64,000 nt of DNA, taken from positions 21,754,354 through 21,818,353 of the forward strand of contig NW_025335317.1 in NCBI RefSeq assembly GCF_004798865.1, written 5' to 3'. The number at the start of each line of letters is the position of its first letter. The stretch's first letter is position 1. The notes below the pieces were generated by a model, which made no database searches, was not told the origin of the DNA, and worked only from the letters and a program-made list of their open reading frames with translations. The DNA is from Varanus komodoensis (lineage: Eukaryota; Chordata; Lepidosauria; Squamata; Varanidae). The position numbers and the translations under genes are program-made. Below, one piece after another: positions 12,236-22,967 of this stretch.

Positions 12236-12659
12236 GGAATTGTAATTTCCCCAAGGAAATGAAGAGAAGGATAGAAGAGATGCCATTTGATGGTACTGGA
12301 CTGTTTCATGTGAAGACCGACCATAAGCTTAAGTCGATCCATGAATCACGCATGACAGCGTGCCGCATGGAGCTTCCACAGCAAAAATAGAAGTGGTCAT
12401 GGTCCTGACCCTCCGGCCGTCCACAGTACCAACCTCGCCAGCAGTACCAGCAGAGGCAACAACATAGACGGCAACAGCCTCAACAACGCTTCTCACAGGG
12501 CCGTTGGTGTTTCGATACTGAGAAGCATCAACATTGACAGTCTGGGCAGACCATTCCATCTCTCCACTCCCCACCTTCCCCTCTCCCTTTTGGGGGCTGG
12601 CTCCAAAGTCGACTCCCCATTTGGGAGTCCATTACATTTGATAGGTGAGTGTTGTCCAT

Positions 12660-14230
12660 CTTGCAGCTCGGATAAAAGATAGAATTCGACATCGTTCCTC
12701 CGTCGAACCCGATCCGATTTACACCCTGCTCTTCGGTACTATGTGACGAAGTCTATCAGCTACTTTGTAAAGGAGCGATTCAACAACTTTCTCGTTCTGA
12801 AGGGTTGCACAGATTCTATTCCAAATATTTTACAGTCCCTAAATGGGACGGTGGTCTTCGCCCTACCCTGGACTTGCAAGACGTTAACAGGTACATCAAA
12901 CCTAAAAAGTTTCGGATGACCACTTTACAAAATATCCTTCTGCTGCTGAGAGAGAGGACTGGTTCACCTCACTGGACTTGAACGATGCATATTTCCATAT
13001 CTCAGTTCATCCTTCTCACAGACGCTTTCTATGTTTCACTGTCGGATCTGATATATTCGAATTCAATGTCCTGCCATTTGGCCTTGCTACCGCTCCGAGA
13101 GTCTTCACAAAGTGTATGGCTCCGGTGTGTGCATACCTGTGACTTCAGGGTATACAAATATAGCCATACTAGGATGATTGGCCAATTGTGTCCCAGACTC
13201 GAGATAGTCTTCTGTCGGCTGTACACGAAACTTGTGCTTTGCTTGACGATCTTGGACTTTGCATTAACCATGAGAAATCATCCCTTGTTCCTACGCAGGT
13301 CATCGATTTCATCAGAGCATGTATCGACTCTACTCTAGAGAGGGCATTTCTTCCTCCAAACCATCAAGACACTCTTTGCATGCATATCCATCGGATTCGA
13401 CACGACAGAACAGTACAGGCTGTCACCATCTAGAGACTTTTGGGGCATATGGCTGCCCGCAGTTGCCATCGTTCCATACACCAGACTCTGACTTCGGTCC
13501 CTACAGTTGTTTTTCAACAAGTCATTTCACCCACAGCGGGAACCACCCAGCAAGTTAATCCGGATTCCGCTGTCAATCCTGTGTACCATGACATGGTGGA
13601 CTGTTCCAGACAATCTGTCTATCAGCGTCCCATTCCCACCACCTCAACCAACAGTAACCTTGTACACTGATGCGTCTCTCATCGGGTGGGGTGCGGCATG
13701 TGCAGGCCTTTGGATCCAAGGGGCTTGGAACTGACAAGAAGCGAAGAAGCATATCAACTTCCTCGAACTCTTGGAGATTTTCAACGCTCTCAAATCTTTC
13801 GACACTGTCCTCCAACGTCAAGTTGTCCAAATTGCATCAGACAACATTGCCGCTGTTTTTTACATCAACAAGCAGGGCGGAACAAAGTCACCTGCTCTGG
13901 CTCGGCTATAGATGGAAATTTGGGATTGGTGTATCGCAAAGGACATTATACTACTGGCGGTTCACCTTGCAGGAACCAACAATGTAGATGCAGATACGCT
14001 GAGCAGACAAATGTCAATGACCCACGAGTGGGAGTTGGACCGACGGCATTGCGAGCAGTTTTTCCATCTATGGGGATACCCGGACATGGACTTGTTCGGT
14101 ACCCAAGAGAACAGGGTATGCGAACTGTTTCGTTCAAGAGCAGGTATCAGACTGGGATCTACAGGAGATGCCCTTATGATCCCTTGGAACAACATGACTT
14201 TCTATTCTTTCCCTCCATTCTGCTTTTGAT
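12660..14230 (+). pseudogene. DIRS reverse transcriptase / RNase H region (fossil)
   Basis: The polymerase region of the DIRS element. Short recognisable segments include a palm-like 'LTSLDLNDAYFHISVHP'-type stretch near 12965-13015, a thumb-side piece near 13230-13320, RNase H-like 'LYTDASLIGWGA' near 13660-13695, and the post-RNase H block with PWNNMTFYSFPPF near 14182-14220 that follows RNase H in DIRS polyproteins. In life it would copy the RNA and degrade the template strand. The region is broken in several places. Confidence 0.75.
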
Positions 14231-14479
14231 GAGGGTTGTATCGAAGATAGTTCAAGACAACGCTACGAGGATATTAATAACTCCATGGTGGCCGAGGCAA
14301 CCCTAGTTCACCACTCTCCTTTGGCTCTCCAGGGGTCTATTTCTTCAGCTCCCAACAATTCCTCATCTGTTAACGCAACACAATGGAGCGATTCGACACC
14401 CGGACTTGACTTCGTTGAAACTGACAGCCTGGCACATTCAATAAGTCTCATTACTGAATCGGTTCCAACAACATCTTGA

Positions 14480-15567
14480 GTGCTGGAACACCCAGCTCAA
14501 TGGACTGTGCAACCGAGCCCTTCCTCGGACCCGCTGGGAGTCTGGGAACGACAGGCTTGGATCCGGATATCCAAGCAATTCTTGAATCTTCTCTAAGGTC
14601 GTCAACACGTCGATCTTGGCAAAATGGAGAAGATTCTCATCTTTTGCTGAGTGCCATTCATTTTCTCCGGGACTGGCCTCTATTGAGAACATTTTACAAT
14701 TTCTCTTCGAGTTGCACCATTCGGGACTTAAACCATCATCTATAAAGGTTTATGCTGCTGCCGTTTCACATTACCGTGGCAATGTACAGGGCTCATCTGT
14801 TTTTTCCCAACCTATGGTTCGGTGTTTTATTAAGGGACTGCAGAACCTTCATCCGTCCATTCATCCTGTCATGCCAACGTGGAGTCTTTCCGTGGTACTC
14901 CAAGTGCTTACGAGAGCCCCCATTTGAACCCTTGGCGACTGTTGATTTATGCTTATTATCGTGGAAGACTGCCTTCCTTGTAGCTGTCACATCAGCACGA
15001 AGAGCTAGTGAACTTTGTGCTCTTCAGATAGATCCACCGTATTTGAATTTTCACAAAGAAAAGGTTGTTCTTCGAATGGATTCAACGTTCTTACCCAAGG
15101 TGGCCACACCGTTTCATATGAATCAGGAGATTGTCTTGCCTGTGTTCTTTCCATCACCATCGAATCCGATTGAATGATCTCTTCACACTCTCGATGTTCA
15201 ACACTGCTTGGCCTTTTACAGATCTTGCACAGAATCCTTCAGGACTTCTAATAGACTCTTCGTGAAATATTCTGATCATGATAAAGGCTCTCCAGTCACA
15301 GCTCAAAGACTGTCTAAATGGATCGTCCAGACTATCGTTTTGGCATATCAGTTAGCAAAGATGGACTTACCTGCGTTCCCAAGGGGTCATTCTATGGGAG
15401 CAGTAGCAGCTTCATCAGCCTTTGCGGCAGGAGTTCCGATCCAAGATATCTGCAGAGCTGCAACCTGGGCTTCTCCGAGCACTTTCACCAAGCATTATCG
15501 GGTTGATATACATGCCAGACAAGATTACTCCTTTGGTAGAGCAGTTCTCTCTGCTATTCTTCGTTGA
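14480..15567 (+). pseudogene. DIRS tyrosine recombinase region (fossil)
   Basis: The third coding region, encoding the tyrosine recombinase that replaces the DDE integrase of LTR retroelements. The last part shows the family's C-terminal catalytic block: HSMGAVAASSAFAAGVP followed by 'DICRAATWASPSTFTKHYR', with the H-x-x-x region and the final Tyr in the expected order. An upstream SARRASELCAL stretch (near 14990-15020) fits the first catalytic Arg region. It ends about 35 bp before the internal complementary region, as in other DIRS elements. It is broken overall, though this C-terminal block is well preserved. Confidence 0.85.
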
Positions 15568-15605
15568 CGACACCTTCCTTCTCCGAGTCTGGTAAGCTTG
15601 CTAAT

Positions 15606-15703
15606 CACCCATATGTGTGATGCACAGGGGCCACGACGAAGAAAAGCAGGTTGCTTACCTGTAACTGATGTTCTTCGAGTGGCCATCTGTGCATTCACAC
15701 AAC
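15606..15703. repeat. DIRS internal complementary region
   Basis: The left half (15606-15643) is the reverse complement of the element's left tip (10181-10218) with one mismatch by eye. The right half (about 15644-15703) is the reverse complement of its right tip (about 15965-16022) with a handful of mismatches. The two tips are thus represented head to head, as needed to template the ends of the circular intermediate in the known DIRS replication model. This structure is diagnostic of the order. Confidence 0.9.
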
Positions 15704-15837
15704 CCACTCGCTGGCCCCACTCGGTGTCAGTGAGTGGAAATGTTCTTCATTGACACCATGCTTAAATGTTAGGGTACCGATGATGATTACTGTGATATCA
15801 TCTTCAGCCTTAAGGGGGCAAACATTTTGTCTTCAAG

Positions 15838-16022
15838 ACTGAGTAAAATGGTGGACACTCCGCTCTATTTATACTATGTAGCAGGAGGGGAGCGGAGTTT
15901 TCCCGCCAAAAATCATTAACTTTCTAATCTTCCAGCCTAGGCACTGCGCAGGTGCAGCACCCATATGTGTGAATGCACAGATGGCCGCTCGAAGAACATC
16001 AATTACAGGCAAGCAAACTGCT
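15838..16022 (-). repeat. DIRS right inverted terminal repeat with outer extension
   Basis: The inverted counterpart of 10181-10341 up to about 15997. It is followed by a tip extension (about 15998-16022, 'aattacaggcaagcaaactg') that has no match at the left end but is mirrored in the internal complementary region. This places the true right boundary at about 16022. Confidence 0.85.
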
Positions 16023-16769
16023 TATATCACTTTCATGTGATGGAACTTTGCCAAAAATGTCCATAGTTAAGAAGAACTGATTATTAAAATTAAGAAATTG
16101 TGCGAAAGCCAAAAGTTGAACTACATATCTATTCACTCCCAAACATCTCTAAGAAATTATTACTTTGAGCTGTAAGTACCTAATCAATATACTTTAGGGT
16201 TTAACATAGCATAGTATTAGGCTACACTTTGGTAGTTAGTGAACTTACTATTTCTCATCAAAATATTCAATTCAGATCATGATTACTTCTATGGTCACCT
16301 TCTGAGTTGTAGCAACCATTGCCTGATTTTCATGTTTCTGTGGACTTGATTTCATCATTCTGTTTTCCAACTGCTTCACATCAGTTCAGTGTGATCTTTA
16401 TATCTTAATGCAATGTTCAATGCTTTCATAGATGGTGTCCTGGGAAGTGACTTGATATCCATGCATACTGTGTACTGAATACATATTATTTAACTGATAG
16501 TGTTTCAGATTTTCTTCCACAGTTGAGCAAAACTGCAGTATTTTGAGTTCAGAGCAGCCCCGAATACAGTGGTTGGATATAAATGACCACATCTGGAGCT
16601 CCTAGATGTGCACTGTAGATTTCCCAGAGGGCCTTCATGCTGTAGCCTCTTGCAACTGCTGCAGACCTGCCAGGCCACTGATCCACCAAAGTCTCCCCAG
16701 AGTAGTTTGCAAAGCAGCTTGGGAGTGGGATCCCTTTAGTAACTTCTGCTTACACACTAGACTATTGGA
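16023..16769. other. No gene seen
   Basis: Unique AT-rich sequence between the DIRS and BovB elements. Confidence 0.5.
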
Positions 16770-17992
16770 TCCAGGCTTTAGTTATGCTCAGAATCCTACA
16801 AGCTAGGCTCCAGCAGTATGTAGACCGAGAACTACCAGAAGTATAGGCAGGATTTCAAAGAGGAAGAGGAACTAGAGAACAAATTGCCAACATACGCTGG
16901 ATCATGGAGAAAGCTAGGGAGTTCCAGAAAAACATCTGCTTCATTGACTATGCTAAAGCCTTTGATTGTGTGGTTCACAACAAATTGTGGCAAGTTCTTA
17001 AAGAGATGGGAGTACCTGACCATCTTATTTGTCTCTTGAGAAACCTATATGCGGGTCAAGAAGCAACAGTGAGAACTGGACACAGAACCACTGATTGGTT
17101 CAAAATTTAGAAAGGAGTCCGGCAAGGCTGTATACTGTCACCCTGCCTGTTTAACTTATATGCAGAGCACATCATGAGAAAGGCAGGGCTAGATGAATCA
17201 CTAGTTGGAATTAAGATTGCTGGGAGAAATATCAACAACCTCAGATATGCAGATGATACCACCCTAATGGCAGAAAGTGAAGGCGAACTAAAGAGCCTCT
17301 TGATGCGGGTGAAGGAGGAGAGTGCAAAAATTGGCTTGAAACTGAACATTAAGAAAACTAAGATCATGGCATCTGGTCCTACCACTTCTTGGCAAATAGA
17401 TGGGGAAGAAATGGAGATAGTGACAGATTTTATTTTCCTGTGGTTCAAGATCACTGCAGATTTGCTACTGCAGCCAAGAAATTAAAAGATGCTTGCTCCT
17501 TGGGAGGAAAGCTATGGAAAATCTAGTCAGCATACTAAAAAGCAGAGATGTCAACAAAAGTGTGTATAGTCAAGGCTATGGTTTTCTCAGTTGCAATATA
17601 TGGCTGTGAAAGCTGGACCATAAAGAAGGCTGAGCGCCAAAGAATTGAGGCCTTTGAATTGTGGTGCTGGAGGAGACTCCTGTGAGTCCCTTAAATTGCA
17701 AAGAGATCAAACCGGTCAGTCCTAGAGGAGATCAACCCTGACTGCTCTTTAGAAGGCCAGATCCTGAAGATGAAACTCAAATACTTTGGCCACCTAATGA
17801 GAATGAAGGACTCCCTGGAGAAGAGCCTAATGCTGGGAACACTAGATGGCAAAAGATGGAGTCACTGAAGCAGTTGGTGTGAGCTTAAGTGGACTCCGGG
17901 GTTGGTGGAGGATAGGAGAGTCTGGAGGAATGTTGTCCATGGGGTTGCGATGGCTCGGACGTGACTTCGCAACTAGCATAGCATAGCATAAT
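16770..17992 (+). mobile_element. BovB (RTE clade) LINE fragment, RT and C-terminal part
   Basis: A segment of the single BovB ORF. Translation gives LQARLQQYVDRELPE, then GRGTREQIANIRWIMEKA, then FIDYAKAFDCV (RT motif A), VRQGCILSPCLFNLYAE (motif B) and LRYADDTTLM (motif C, YADD at 17246-17257). The C-terminal ESWTIKKAE...FELWCWRRLL and LKYFGHLMRMK follow. The endonuclease domain is missing (5' truncation near 16770). There is an in-frame stop soon after the start (at the TAG of 16841-16843), one before the motif B region (17108-17110), and frame changes after 17450, so it is dead, but protein identity to BovB is still high. It ends with the BovB tail 'gacttcgcaactagcat' and a short agcat repeat. 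BovB is known for horizontal spread between squamates and ruminants. Confidence 0.93.
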
Positions 17993-19079
17993 GGGTAATT
18001 TCTTTTGGAACCTTTGGAATCATTAGGCATTTTATTTTATTTTAACAGCTTTTAAACGCATTTTCTAAATCTACAGTGTAATGAAAATGTGTCTGGGGAA
18101 TCTCTCTCACTTCACATAACCATAGTATAATAAATAATAGTTCAGGAGATTTCAGATTATTTTAAAAGAGATCTTTCATCTCCCCCCTCCCCTTACTTTT
18201 TTGTAAGCATATAATCAGCAACTGTATTGTTTTATGCCTAGAGAAAAGTTTGTGCTCAATATTTGTGGATTGTTAATAGTAAGCGAATGAGAACCAAAGA
18301 AGTGTTAAGTATTGCCAGAGCTCAAGTATGGTAAACACATTTATCCGCCTTCTTGTGTTTTAAAAGTTAATATATGAATGCCTGGTTAGTATACAAATCA
18401 TTGTAATCATGATTCTCTCGACATTGCATTGCTTTACATAGATCTACCCTTAGCTGAAGCATAATGTTCAGATGCATTTTTAAGGCTTTTTTGTTACGCT
18501 TTGATGAAATGGTGGCAAAACAGTTTTAGACATTCTGCAATAGTCTAGAACCTAGTTTTTTGATGTGTATAAACAATTTCAGTGCCTTTTCCATGTTTAT
18601 AGGCTCAATTTGACGCAACTAGCCAACAAAAATATATAGTAAATTCCTATAATTGTATGGTTTATTTTAGGTGTATATATTTAAAAATGCACATTACAAT
18701 TGTTTTCTGCATTGAAAAAATAAGCTGATTATTCAATGTAATCAAAGTGTTGGCAGAACCCTCCAACACTTATCATACAGGTCAATATGTTTAAAGGATT
18801 TTCCCATTCGTAGGGAAGAAAAATGCATGCATGAGCAAAGAATGTACACGGTTATCTTAAGCAAACACAGACATGCACATGTTAGATGACTTTAGAACAG
18901 TAAAGTGTCTAGTCTTCTGTAGCATGAACAGGAAAGAATCCTGTACAATAAAAGACTGAACATTTGAAGGTGATGCAGTCCATTTCAAGCTAGTTTCCTG
19001 CCTGGTTACAGGACAGAAACATCCTTGATCACTCTGCTGGATAGCAAATGCTAGAGAATGGATAGGAAAGTACAACTCG
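17993..19079. other. No gene seen; unique AT-rich block
   Basis: About 1.1 kb with no repeat signature and no ORF of note. It has AT-rich, homeodomain-like TAAT motifs and even composition, a look shared by conserved non-coding DNA, but that cannot be judged from one sequence. Confidence 0.4.
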
Positions 19080-19900
19080 CAACCTCTCAGCAGCTTTTAG
19101 GAGTAAAGCTGGTACACATCTGGATCATCTTAGCTTACTTGACACAGATCTGTGTTGTCACAAGTCCTTTCTGTCAGGATGGTCTCAGTGACTGCTGCTG
19201 TGGGAGGTGGGGACCAGCTCATTGCCTTTGGCATGTTGGATGTTGCAAGGGTCCATTCTGATCTCCATTTTTTGCAGCTTCTACATAAGAGATGTCATTC
19301 AGAGGTTTGGGTTGCAGAGTCAGCAGCATGCAGATGATAACACATTTCAGTCAATCCATGAAGGCTAGGGAATACTTGAAAAGTTCGAGAGACAATTTTG
19401 ACATGAATGGGGGTGAACAAACTGAAACCTAATCCAAACAGAATTAGACTACTTTACTTGGGTACTTCATTCCAGTTAGGGTACTTCAGCCAGTTATGGA
19501 TGGAGGTACATTCCCTCTGAAAGGCCATATGCAGCAACCTAAGGCTCCCCCTAAACTCCGTGTTATCTGCTAAATGCAAACAGTGGTGGTGACTATGGAT
19601 TTGCCAGTAGCAACCCTGTCTGCATCACCAGTTAGTTATTCTTGCCCTGGTTACATTAAAACTAAACTAGTGAAATGTTCTAGGAGGTGCCTTTGAAAGT
19701 AGTTCAGAAATACAGAACTGCAGATATTGGCAGGGACTTGACATTTGGGCCATATTACACTGATTCTGCAACAGATCCATGGGGTAGAAGTGGCATTAGT
19801 CCAACTGTCATGAAATTCAGAGATGGCTTCACATTTATAGAGCCCTATGTTCTCTTTTAGAGGAAGTGTTAAAATATATCTATTCCAGACCTCACATGAC
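19080..19900 (+). mobile_element. L2-like LINE fragment (ORF2 C-terminal half)
   Basis: Frame-shifting translation matches the L2 C-terminal region: a QMITHFS stretch (decayed YADD-like area, about 19326-19348), KLKPNPNRIRLLYLG (about 19418-19464, the L2 'LNPxKTEvLwlG' motif), and CPGYIKTKLVKCSRR (about 19644-19690), equivalent to the conserved 'sRYIrprmre' end. It is degraded by several stops and shifts. Confidence 0.55.
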
Positions 19901-20067
19901 TGATGGATATATTACAGTTATATTTGTTCTTAGTTGCTCTGTTTTTTTAGATCTTGACTGTCTGAAACTGAATGGCATGATGGTATTATAATTTTATATG
20001 TGTGTATGTGTAAAATTATACAATGTATATTCTACATATATAATAGTGACATATATATTTTAGTAGA

Positions 20068-20089
20068 TTGTGTGTGTGTGTGTGTGTGT
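20068..20089. repeat. (TG)n microsatellite
   Basis: About eleven TG units in AT-rich DNA, followed by a short (TTG)4 run at about 20104. Confidence 0.95.
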
Positions 20090-20113
20090 TCTACTAATCG
20101 TTTTGTTGTTGTT

Positions 20114-22327
20114 GTTAAATATTGCTATATGTTTTGCATTAATGTTACTAGATAGTGTAATCATCCTCATGAAAATATTATATATTGAATGGTGGCCAAT
20201 ACATTTATTAAATACTGCACTATTTCCTATAATGCAAGATGTTTTGTTGAAGTGATCAGTCACCATGTATAAAATTAGAATATTTGACTTTATTCTAATG
20301 AGATCTGCTGAACTGTAAAATTAGTTCTTTCATTCTGGCTTTTGTACATGCAAAATTATGTAATCTTTTGAGACACATGGAGTTCTTCATCAGAATATGT
20401 GTCATTTTGTAACTCAAAATCACATTGCTAGGCATTGTCCACACTGCGCACATTTTAGTTTTGTTTTAGTTTGGATTGAGTTGGTGTCACCTTCTGACCA
20501 TGTGATTCTGACATTGCTGGCTTCCACCCCTTCCTCCTGATAGAAACAGATTCACCACAGTGTCTCTACATTTTTCAGTGAAATGTTGGCTGCTACATGA
20601 TTCTGATATATTCATAATGTTTTGTATAAAGTGGATATTATAAACATTAGTTTTCAACATTAGTTGTAGCTTTTTGTTTGCTTTTCATCTATTGTGATCA
20701 CTGGGGAAATAGTACTATTCATTTTGAATCAGGGTTAATGATGGGTGTTCTGATGAAATATGTATTTCTTTGTACTTGAGTTTATTTACATTTGTTCTGT
20801 GGGCGTTACACTATTTATGTTCATCTTCATTATACATTTCCTTCCCCCGGGTTTTTCTGAAATGATTTTATACAGAAGTACATTGCTAATGTCCCTTTTG
20901 TCATTTTTCGTTCAGCTTGCCTTTGGAAAACCTCATACACTATGATAAACAAACTTTCAGGGAAGATGGATGAGTTAATGGAAGAAGAGGTGAGATAGCC
21001 AAAGGTCCATAATAAATTCATTTATCATAGATCTGTCATCTCTACCTAATGGTATTGCCAAAGAATGTTCAGCTTCTGTATTTTGGGGGCCACTCTACTT
21101 TCCAGAAAGTAGCCTAAAAACATATTGCATATAGCTAATGTCATTCTTTTGGCATTAGTATAACTTATTTGCTTTATGTTTCTGTAACATTGAAAGCCAA
21201 CTTGGGAGAGCCATGTCCAGAAAAATGGCCTAAATTATGGACTTTTTTTAAACTTCAAGGTTGTGTTGTGCTGTTTTTAATAATGGCAAGGTCACCAAGA
21301 GCTGGAAAACTTTGCTCTTGGTGAGGGCAAGGAGCACAACCTGAAATCTTCCAATTTCACAAGGATTCCTCATGAAAAAAAAATCCTTAAACTTGTTTTC
21401 AGTCATCATAACCATCTAGTACCTTTTCCGGTTTTGTGTCTGGAAATGCTTGTATGATGTAAGTAGTTTTATACCTTTTGCCAGGGTGGGGGTCACAGTG
21501 GGGAAATCCCCCCTCCCTAAATTTAACACTCCCTTTCCACATAACCTACTATCTTTTTTCTTCAGAAGCTTAGCAGTTCTCTTCCTTAGGGCCACCACTA
21601 TGCTCCATTTCATTTGTAGAAGAATGGTTCACAAGGATCATAAAAGAATAAGTGCGTCCAATTTTTGGATAGTCTTAAATTGTAAATGCTGCCCTTCCAC
21701 AAAATTCCCTCTATGCATCATTTGAAACTTGACTTAGTTGATCCCTTCAGAAAGTGCAGCTATCGCTGTAAGTTTCATCCAGTTCTGCCAAAAAATGGAA
21801 TGTCTGTTGGCCACTCTCCTTTACAAATAGGAATACAACCAAAGATAATCAAAATATAAAGGTACAGTTCAAAAACTACTGCCCCTGTTTTTCTGGAAGC
21901 TGGTAGACTAATTCTTAAGGGGCTACTGTGCTTCTAAATATAATTCATTTCTGAGAGAAGAGGGGGTATAGACATTTGTTGAATTTCCCATTAGAATCAA
22001 TGTGAGGCGCAAAGCTTCACATTTCTGAATCTTGACCCATGTGTGGTACTTGAGATGAAGCAGATGTCCTCTGAATCATTTTGAGCAGAACCAAGCTCTT
22101 TTCCATTATTCCCAAGGTTGAATATTGTGCTTGGTGCTGATCTCTGTTGGCCAAACTCCCCATAAAACCTGGAGCTATTGCTATATCACAGTGGAAGTGT
22201 GAGGAATACATGTCTGGCATTAGGGATTACATTTCTCAGCTCACATTTCACATTTTCTGTGAGGGCATGTACTGAAAAGTCTTTTGATATACTGAAAAAA
22301 TGATATACAAAAGAAGTAAGAATATTT
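20114..22327. other. No gene seen
   Basis: Unique AT-rich sequence. An imperfect hairpin lies at 21256-21343 (see findings). The short ORFs are unremarkable. Confidence 0.45.
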
Positions 22328-22400
22328 GTTTATCTTATTTTTATATCGCCCAATAGCCAAGGCTCCCTGGGAGGTTAACAAAATAGAAATACAGTCAGTG
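22328..22400 (-). mobile_element. LINE 3' tail remnant
   Basis: 'ttttatatcgcccaatagcc' followed by 'aaggctccctgggaggtta' matches the minus-strand tail motif also seen at 8560 and 43108. Confidence 0.45.
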
Positions 22401-22921
22401 AGTAAAAGCTTGGTTCCTTTAGAATGAATTATATAAAATCTTCCATTTTACATACAGATTCTAGGAATGTCTCATATTCTCTGACTGATGAGTTGTGTTA
22501 GAACACACTTGTGTATATTAACATATATCATTGTGTATTTAATTTTCAGTTACTCCTAAATACAACTATGTTCCATTTAGATGTATTAAAAATTGAAAGA
22601 CATAAATTGAAAATATAATAAAGGCTGTTAGATGGGAAGTGTGTGGTACTTCCTAGGCTCAAACACAAGCTCAGTGGGCAGCCTTCAGTTGGCTACTTTC
22701 AGATCAGCCTCTGCTTGAGCTCTCTGCCATATTATACTTATAATGCTAGCCTGTTTTACTGGTTTGTTGGGAGCACTCCTTAAGACCCCTCTGGAATATG
22801 TTACTTCAAATAAAGTTGATTTTTTTTCCAATTAATAGTGCAGTTCAACAGTGTGTTTTTTACTTTGCTAATTTTTTGCTTCATGCAGAGAAGTATTTTG
22901 AAAGATATCTGTGATATGTCT

Positions 22922-22967
22922 ACACGTGCGCATGCACACACACACATGCACACACATGCACACACAG
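22922..22967. repeat. Alternating purine-pyrimidine tract (CA/TG rich)
   Basis: An unbroken alternating stretch of acacgtgcgcatgcac type followed by CACACATG units. Such tracts favour left-handed DNA under supercoiling (general knowledge); no function is implied. Confidence 0.85.

Larger units (their letters stand above)
10181..16022 (+). mobile_element. DIRS-type tyrosine-recombinase retrotransposon, degraded but structurally complete
   Basis: A whole-length element of the DIRS order. It has inverted terminal repeats of about 160 bp, a gag-like region, a reverse transcriptase/RNase H region, a tyrosine recombinase region, and just before the right repeat an internal complementary region carrying the complements of both outer tips. 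DIRS elements copy through a circular intermediate and integrate by recombinase, normally without a target-site duplication; none is apparent here. The coding regions are interrupted at many places (of the order of ten), so it is a fossil. Age is intermediate: the two terminal repeats differ at about 17 of about 135 aligned positions by eye, while the left tip and its internal complement differ at only one of about 38. It is moderately GC-rich against AT-rich flanks. Confidence 0.9.
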
